64,000 nt of DNA from Nautilus pompilius (Eukaryota > Mollusca > Cephalopoda > Nautilida > Nautilidae). Both the position numbers and the translations under genes were made by a program. Where the stretch lies: positions 124,001-188,000 of the forward strand of contig JACATO010001567.1 in assembly GCA_018389105.1 (NCBI GenBank). Reading direction: 5' to 3'. Below the pieces are notes generated by a model, which worked only from the letters and a program-made list of their open reading frames with translations, was not told the DNA's origin and did no database searches. Below, one piece after another: positions 57,813 to 64,000 of this stretch. Every line of letters starts with the position of its first letter. The stretch's first letter is position 1.

Positions 57813-58013
57813 ATGGGGTGTTTTTCTGAACCTATGTTAGCTGCCCTTTACGTCTTCCTTACTGTAATATGGACGAGGAGCAGCACAGACGTCGAAATCA
57901 CTGGGGCCCACTTGGAAAGTTCTACTTCGACCTGTCTTTTTCTTCCTTCAGTTTTGCGTAGGAAACAACCAGCGAACAGGATAGAGACGTCACAGGGACC
58001 AATTCGGTCTTAG
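57813..58013 (+). CDS. small ORF with signal-peptide-like start
   Basis: 66 codons, ATG in good context (GAG before, G after). An internal Met at residue 8 begins LAALYVFLTVIW, a hydrophobic core, then a Ser/Thr-rich segment and a basic RRK. Could be a small secreted protein or chance. No splice or promoter support. Confidence 0.15.
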   Translation: MGCFSEPMLAALYVFLTVIWTRSSTDVEITGAHLESSTSTCLFLPSVLRRKQPANRIETSQGPIRS

Positions 58014-58287
58014 ACATGTTCTCTCCCAGTCGAAGTGACGGCCGAACCGAGAGGTCAACTTGTTAAAAGTGTACGCCTCCTATACATTAAACACTAAAAA
58101 AAATAAATAAATGGAAAACTTTCGTAAATTTTTTTTAGCTAAAATGTAGTTATAGCCTTTTAACTTCATACTCGGATAACACCTATATGTTGAAACCTAT
58201 AAAAGGGAATAGGGATGCGATTACATTTACCTAAGAAAACAGTTAGTTTAGCCGTGTTTAAATAAGTAAGTGTGAGTTAATAGTTAA

Positions 58288-58314
58288 TATGAGAGAGAGA
58301 GAGATGCAGAGATG

Positions 58315-58359
<45 letters not shown>
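58288..58359 (+). repeat. (GA)n microsatellite
   Basis: GA dinucleotides with two short interruptions at the left end. Confidence 0.9.
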
Positions 58360-58360
<1 letters not shown>

Positions 58361-59112
58361 AGTATAACAAACGAAAAATCTTGCCCCAAAGTTTCGATTA
58401 TCTTATTGGTTAGCAGTTGGTAACCCCCCCCCCCTCAGTATCTCTCTCTATTCTCGTTTACTTTTGCTGTAAATTCTAAAAATTAAAGAGAAATGAAATC
58501 GGATGAGTCGGTACACACACGATATACATACTGCAAATCTAAAAATAAACTGCAGAGTTTCATAGCTGCAACCTCGATGAATTATCGATTAGCTGAACTT
58601 TCTTCATTTTTCAGAAAAATTTTGTTATTAATAAATCCATCTTTCAAACAAAAAAAAAACGACTAATGGAAAATATTATTGGAACACTATCATCTCTGTC
58701 ACGTTTCCGCGGTACTGTAATGGTGTTGGATTTAGAAGTGCTGCTGATATATATATATATATTGTTTTTGTTCGTTTATGTCTAATTTTAAAATAAACGA
58801 AAATTAATAAATCCTTTAAGTTTGAACGAAAGAGTTCCCGCTCATAAAAACAAATAAATAATCTTGATAGGGTTAAATACTCGACAGCTGGTATTTTTCC
58901 TTCTGGGATTCACAGGGTCCCAGTATTTCTAATAAATTGGGCCATTTTCTTGAATTGGGATTCCATCTCCGAATAGTTTAGTTAAGAAGATTGCGCGGTG
59001 TCGGCGGCCATCTTTGTCTCTGAGCTGGGGTTTCTACCCCGCCGGGTGTCGCTCGAGCTCTGCCTGTAACATTCCCACCCTGGTGGCTCACACTGCATTT
59101 GGACCATCTTAG
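58360..59112. other. no gene supported
   Basis: AT-rich. (TA)n at 58747-58761. The minus ORF at 58982-59263 begins in CpG-rich sequence with AAGATGGCCGCC (YY1-like, minus strand, near 59005). Confidence 0.4.
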
Positions 59113-59158
59113 CGTTGGTGCCTGCGCCAGGCTGGGGGTCCAAGCTTTTCCGATTTCG
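59113..59158 (+). CDS. weak candidate exon, 46 nt
   Basis: Acceptor GACCATCTTAG and donor TTCG, then GTAAGA. All frames open; none distinctive. Lies 110 bp downstream of a YY1-like element, so it could also be a first exon. Confidence 0.15.
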
Positions 59159-60183
59159 GTAAGAGGTCGGTTTCTTTGTACTGCTGCGTATGACGACAGA
59201 GCCCAGGAATGTGTAATAAGGGAAATAAGGGCAATTATAGGGTATAGGGATCTCCCTCTTCACGGACAGTGCATTAGAAGTTCGTTCTTCTTAATTCTTG
59301 GATAGGCCGAGAGATGGCGGTGGTGTCGGTCACTGGGTGGCGGGTGCAGCAGCCACGAATTTAAACCGCAGAGAATAAATAGTCCGCTCGTTTGCACGAG
59401 TACAACCGGGCCCCAGTCAGGGTTGTATCTGAAATTTTAATATTAGCGGATGGAACACAGCAGAGGGAAATTTTCGCCCCCTTTTATTTGACCGGGAACA
59501 TGGGTGCTTACTGGAGTTGAAGGATTCTGTAATACGATACCCCGGGCGATAGGTTCGAAATACGCGTAACTTCTTTAACCCTTTCCCCTCTGTTTTCTTC
59601 AGCATTAAAGCATTAACAGTTTTTAAAACTTTCTCTCGAAAACAAAAAACGAAACCCGTTCCCGAGAACTTATATACCCTGAATAGTTCATTACTGTTTC
59701 ATATTATTTAAACTAAGAATGACAAGTAATTTTCTCCTGAATATCCCTGGCAACAGATTAAACGGATTTCAGCCGAGAATTTCTCCCGAGAAAGACCTGG
59801 GTGGAGGGGGGGGTGGGTGGGCGGTGGAAGAGACTGGTTGGCGGCCGTTGTGTCGATTTTAAAAACAGGAATGTGATACTGACTCGTGACGGAATACGGC
59901 GAAGTCAGCGAAACGTATCGACTGCGGGGCGCTTCCCAATGAAATGCTTCTTTTGTCCCGCAGATAAACACTAGCACAATAAGACCTGATAACACCATCG
60001 CTGAAAGGTTTTATTGGGACCGTGGCGTTCATCTCCTGCGTGGATAGGCTGCGTGCTGCGACAACACATCTCTCTCCCTCCGTGCTTCGCTTCTGCGGTT
60101 TTCATAAAAAAATTATTGGCAGATGTAAACACCCAGACAGACGGAAAACACATTATTTTAACACTGACGACGTGTATCATCAT
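59159..60183. other. no gene supported
   Basis: Minus ORFs at 59417-59605 and 59708-59998 have no recognised content. A G-rich stretch with GGTGGG lies at 59803-59828. Confidence 0.4.
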
Positions 60184-60184
60184 T

Positions 60185-60261
<77 letters not shown>
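60184..60261 (+). repeat. (GA)n microsatellite
   Basis: Near-pure GA. Confidence 0.95.
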
Positions 60262-60265
<4 letters not shown>

Positions 60266-60819
60266 GTCATTTTGTATTTACCAAATTACTTATGGCCGCC
60301 GTATGGCTGGATAAAAGAAAACCATCCTCCGATATGTCAGCGTACCGCAGTATGCGAGGATTTGCGAGAAAAATTAACTGGAACAAAAACGTCAGGGTGA
60401 GGTAACTCTGGAAATTTCTGCGGTACTTTTCCGGGAAAAAAAAGATCGTATACGAGTTTTAAAAACCACCTCATCAGATTTGAGAATTGTCAGCAAATAA
60501 AATGTTAAGTAATAATTATTGAGCTTCCGGAAATAGTTCGGCTTCCTTAGATGCAGGTGAGAATTTAATAAAGTTTTCATCGATTAGTAGCACGAAAAAG
60601 TGATGGAGCCAGTAATGGAAACGGCGATAATAAGACGTAAAGTCTGATAAAGTGAAAGTAAAGGCACAATAGTAATTCACTTAAATTATAAAGAGCGAGG
60701 CGGTAATATTAGCTATTGAGTATTCCTACCCGTGCAATCTATTTATGCCTACTCGAATATTCGCTCTTCAAGTTAAAGGAGAGCGATGACCTAAGCAACA
60801 TCCGATTTTCCGAGGGAGG

Positions 60820-60820
60820 G

Positions 60821-60872
<52 letters not shown>

Positions 60873-60899
60873 GCTCTCTCTCTCCCTCCCTCCCTCCTT
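60820..60899 (+). repeat. (CT)n/(CCCT)n tract
   Basis: CT dinucleotides ending in CCCT units. Confidence 0.9.
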
Positions 60900-61178
60900 G
60901 GGAGCAGGAATTTGTAATAAACTGAGTAGCCGCGAGGAAGGATCTCCGGTCTTAAGATGCCGGGATTAGGGAAAGCTTGTCAAGGCTTAAGAGACAGGAG
61001 AACCAGCCATGGCGGAACGAAGCTCCCGGCTTATTCTCCCATACAAATCTGCAATATGATTACCGGTGCATTAAGGAATTTTCCCAACACATCCTAGAAA
61101 TGTAGAAAGCGTAATAATCAAATAAATGAGATCCCGCGGACTATTCTGCATAAACCGACATTTATGCGGGTCTATGGA

Positions 61179-61216
61179 CGGGGGGGGGGAGGAGGAGGAG
61201 GAGGAGGAGAAGGAGG
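61179..61216 (+). repeat. G-run and (GGA)n
   Basis: Nine G then GGA trinucleotides; a possible G-quadruplex former. Confidence 0.85.
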
Positions 61217-63004
61217 TAACTGGCGGAGACGGCCCACGAAAAACTGTTTCTTTTAATTTTTAAAATTATAAATTGTTTTTTTTTTTTTTGTCGCAACTCT
61301 AATTTTAAAGACCACCTTGGAATATTTCGTCTATTCTGCATCAGGTAGTTGAGATTTTTTATTTTTTTCAAAAATTATTCCTCGTTCTGTTTTCTCCCAT
61401 CCTGAAGAGCATCCCATAATGTTCTCTTCCCAGACTCGCCGGCAGGAGTCGTCGGCCCTGAACCGAACCGCTGGCTCAGAACTGGGCCTTCAGCTTTTGG
61501 CACCTTTAGCTGGATAGACGAAAAACTCCGGCACCCTGCGAATAAGAGGGGTCGCCTTCGTGATTTGTACACGCGCCGAACAAACCCAGGAATCTGTATA
61601 GGTTGGTTTCAGATCTTCCCGAAGACGAGCAGACACACCTGGTTCCGAGGGCGCGACCATTACCGGTCTCTGTTGCCCTCAGCGTCGCCACGTCCGCACC
61701 AAGCTGGGACGGTTTCGGCGAAGGTCTCAAGAAAACCTGACCGCCTGGCGCGCCCCCTCGGTGTTCCCGCTACACTAACCCGTCTCAGATGCGCGTCGTT
61801 CGCTCCGGTTGCGTTTCAACAAATTAAAGAAAAAGAAAATGTGTCAAGTTGTGTTATTACGCAAACGTGAAAAGCCTGTTGTTTTTCTTTTCCAAAATGG
61901 CCGCACGTATCCTTGGCGTCATGGACACAGGGCGGACACTGTGATGGTCCGGCTGACCGACAATCTTCAGTACACGAAGATAAATTATATAAACAGGCGG
62001 GGAGAGAAAAGGTAAATCTTCAAGAAAACAATGGAACAATGAAGAACGGGCGAGAGACAAAGGTTCTAATTAGGGTGAAGTTCAAATTTAAATAAACGAT
62101 GGATGTATCTAATATTAACTGCTTTAATTATCATAAGGTAAATTAGATTTATTTTTAAAAATTAATTTCCGGTTGCAGCAGTAGCCAGGTATCTCAGACG
62201 TTTATACCAGGAACTGTTTCGGTACTACTTGGTCGGGCCTGCGATTTGCGATTACATAGCCCCCCCCGTTAAACTGTTGTTTCTTAGGAAATGAATTTAT
62301 ATTTTTTTGCTTCTCATACATCAAAGCTGAACAGCCAAAGAAAAGAACGAAATTCTTTTGAAAATACGAGTTTACAAGTTCAGTTTAGTTTTACCGAAAA
62401 GCGGTCAGTTGGAAGCAGCCGCCGTGAACAGGGGAGTTTACCCTGCACAGGATTGTCTAGTGGTACGTTGGTTCCGTCTTAAGGAACCACTTAGCAAGCG
62501 TGAAAGGTCGAAGGAGCGGGATGACTGGTGGTAGAATTACTGAGCTTATCGGATACAAAAAAAAAAAGTGTAAGAATCAGAAGGCTATCTAAGAAATTAC
62601 CAAGAACGGTGTTCAAATGCAACCCGGCCGGACACTTCTATTCCAGCCGAGTTCCATTCGAACGTTGTCCTCCAAAGTTTCCAAATCCTAGATTGTTTTT
62701 AAAGGCAAAACAGAATTAAAATCGGCTCAAGGGACGAAAAGGGAAGAGAGGTGCTGATGATGTGTGCGAAAAACAGGGGTCTACTAGCTTAAGGTTTATA
62801 GCTGACGGTTCGTGAGGGTCTGTTCCGCGATAACGGCTAAAGACGTCGCCATGCGGCGATCTGGGTTAGATGATGTTCTTGAATATTTGGTGTTGCAAGA
62901 ATTAAATGCTTCACAGTATAGGCACCACGATTGGTTTTCATGTAAAAGAAACAGACGTATAAGCAGGGATTTCATTATAGTGTGGTAAACGTATGATAAA
63001 TACT
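61217..63004. other. no gene supported
   Basis: ORFs at 61375-61870 overlap on both strands without domains. CCAAAATGGCCGCAC near 61892 is YY1-like. The terminal repeat of the Tc1 remnant probably starts in 62.75-63.0 kb but was not located. Confidence 0.4.
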
Positions 63005-63960
63005 ATGGCTCCTGGAAAGGAAGTATCACAAGATATGCATACAGAGATCGAAGTCTTGCTTACTGAAGACTAATCCAGGCGGCAGATTGAAGGTCGACTC
63101 TGTTTATAAAAAGAAGGAAGAAAAAACCGTCTGCAAGACTCCGAAAAATATACGCGAAGCTGGTGCTGTTGTCAATAAATGCGGTCAACGAAGGAATCCC
63201 CAACTTTCCAAAAGCGATGTTAAGTGCCCCATGGTGTGTTCTCCACCGTGATTAACGTCAAGCCGGTAGGCGTCTTGAGAGTGACTTTGCTGCAAGTGCG
63301 GTATTAACGTTTCTTCGAGAAAGGTAAGATAGCATCAGTGCAAAGTGGACTCGATGGGTGTGTGGCTGCCCAAACGGAAACCTTTGCCGAGGAGAAGAAG
63401 CCGAAACTTCCGCTCAGTGGGATGGCCAGGTTTGAAAGAATGCGCTCTTTACAAATGAGTCCACATTTGAACTGTTTGGCGATTATCAACGGCAGTTTGT
63501 TCGAGGGGAGACCGGAGAGCAGTATAACGGTCAGGGTAAGACAGCTGCAGCAAAACGTGGGGTGTGGTGGATCATTGTAAGTGCTTGGGGGTGGATATCA
63601 GCCAAGAGTGTCAAAGATTTGCATAAAATCAAGGTACACCGACTGCCGAAAGGTACAGCGGATCCTCATCCATCATGCTGTTACTTCAGGGAGACAACTC
63701 ATTGGGCAGGAATTCATCTTCCAACATGACACTGACCCCGAGCACGTGGCCAATGTGGCGAAACAACTGTCTGGAACGTGAAGAGGCTGATGGGTCTCGG
63801 CCTGCACAGAGTCCTGTTCGTTATGAGAGGTTATATGGCTACTGAGAAAGTCAAACGACAACCGAACACTTGGATAAATTGCTGAAAGTGATATAGGATA
63901 TTTGGAACAACATTCCAAAGCCATACATTCATTGATAACCTGTTCTCTGTGTGAAGCCAA
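63005..63960 (+). pseudogene. Tc1-like transposase, nearly full length but broken
   Basis: Starts ATGGCTCCTGGAAAGGAAG (MAPGKEVS, the usual N-terminus of one Tc1 group) and keeps domain order across three frames. FTNESTFELFGDYQ lies at about 63447-63490, with Asn where the first catalytic Asp is expected. SAKSVKDLHKIK follows at about 63600, then ILIHHAVTSGRQLIGQEFIF and QHDTDPEH at about 63663-63740 (second catalytic Asp retained). A decayed WNNIPKPY-like block at 63900 leads to a CEANLP-type end near 63950. At least four stops or frameshifts occur. The terminal inverted repeats are not identified and the right one may lie beyond the window. Confidence 0.85.
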
Positions 63961-64000
63961 CCTACCAAATACTAGTAAACTGTACAACGTGATCATTCTA

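Overview
This 64 kb window looks like non-coding-dominated DNA from a large metazoan genome, not prokaryotic. It has no long convincing ORF but many tandem repeats: (CT)n, (GA)n, (TG)n, (ATT)n and minisatellites of about 20, 41, 47 and 186 bp. It also carries decayed Tc1/mariner transposons, a decayed L1/Tx1-type LINE, tRNA-like SINE fragments, and short stretches flanked by good 3' and 5' splice signals. CpG is abundant over most of the window, which argues against a typical vertebrate and fits an invertebrate with mosaic methylation. A mollusc-like lophotrochozoan is my best guess, held weakly.

Layout. 1-2.64 kb is AT-rich and almost free of CpG, ending abruptly in CpG-rich DNA. 3.42-4.92 kb is an eight-copy 186-bp satellite packed with CRE/ATF-type TGACG motifs. 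5.25-5.69 kb holds a TATA box and a signal-peptide-like first exon. 7.9-8.6 kb is a broken Tc1-like transposase. 9.6-11.6 kb holds two minisatellites. 14.1 kb has a sharply defined 31-nt exon. 16.8-17.3 and 19.3-19.6 kb are GA and CT/CRE repeats. 20.5 kb is a Tc1-derived miniature element. 20.74-27.19 kb is a 47-bp minisatellite of roughly 137 copies whose unit resembles a 3' splice site. 28-39 kb holds a series of candidate exons in one phase on the plus strand, with a minus-strand LINE (29.5-33 kb) in one intron. 37.9-38.7 kb is a TG tract. 40.3-43.2 kb has a second TATA/first-exon candidate and a cysteine-containing terminal exon followed by AATAAA. 43.9-55 kb is mostly simple repeats and unassigned DNA. 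56-57.6 kb has further candidate exons and a pogo-like hairpin. 63.0-63.96 kb is a second broken Tc1-like transposase.

Gene models. Two spliced models can be drawn on the plus strand. Model A is a small secreted peptide of about 83 aa: exons at 5613-5687, 14086-14116 and 42891-43036, phases 0 then 1. Model B has five exons: 28174-28245, 33216-33257, 33981-34193, 36733-36807 and 38954-39008, all joined in phase 2, ending 12 nt before AATAAA. They interleave on one strand, so they cannot both be right as drawn. Either they belong to one alternatively spliced locus or at least one is chance. No exon was matched to a known family with confidence; cDNA data would be decisive.
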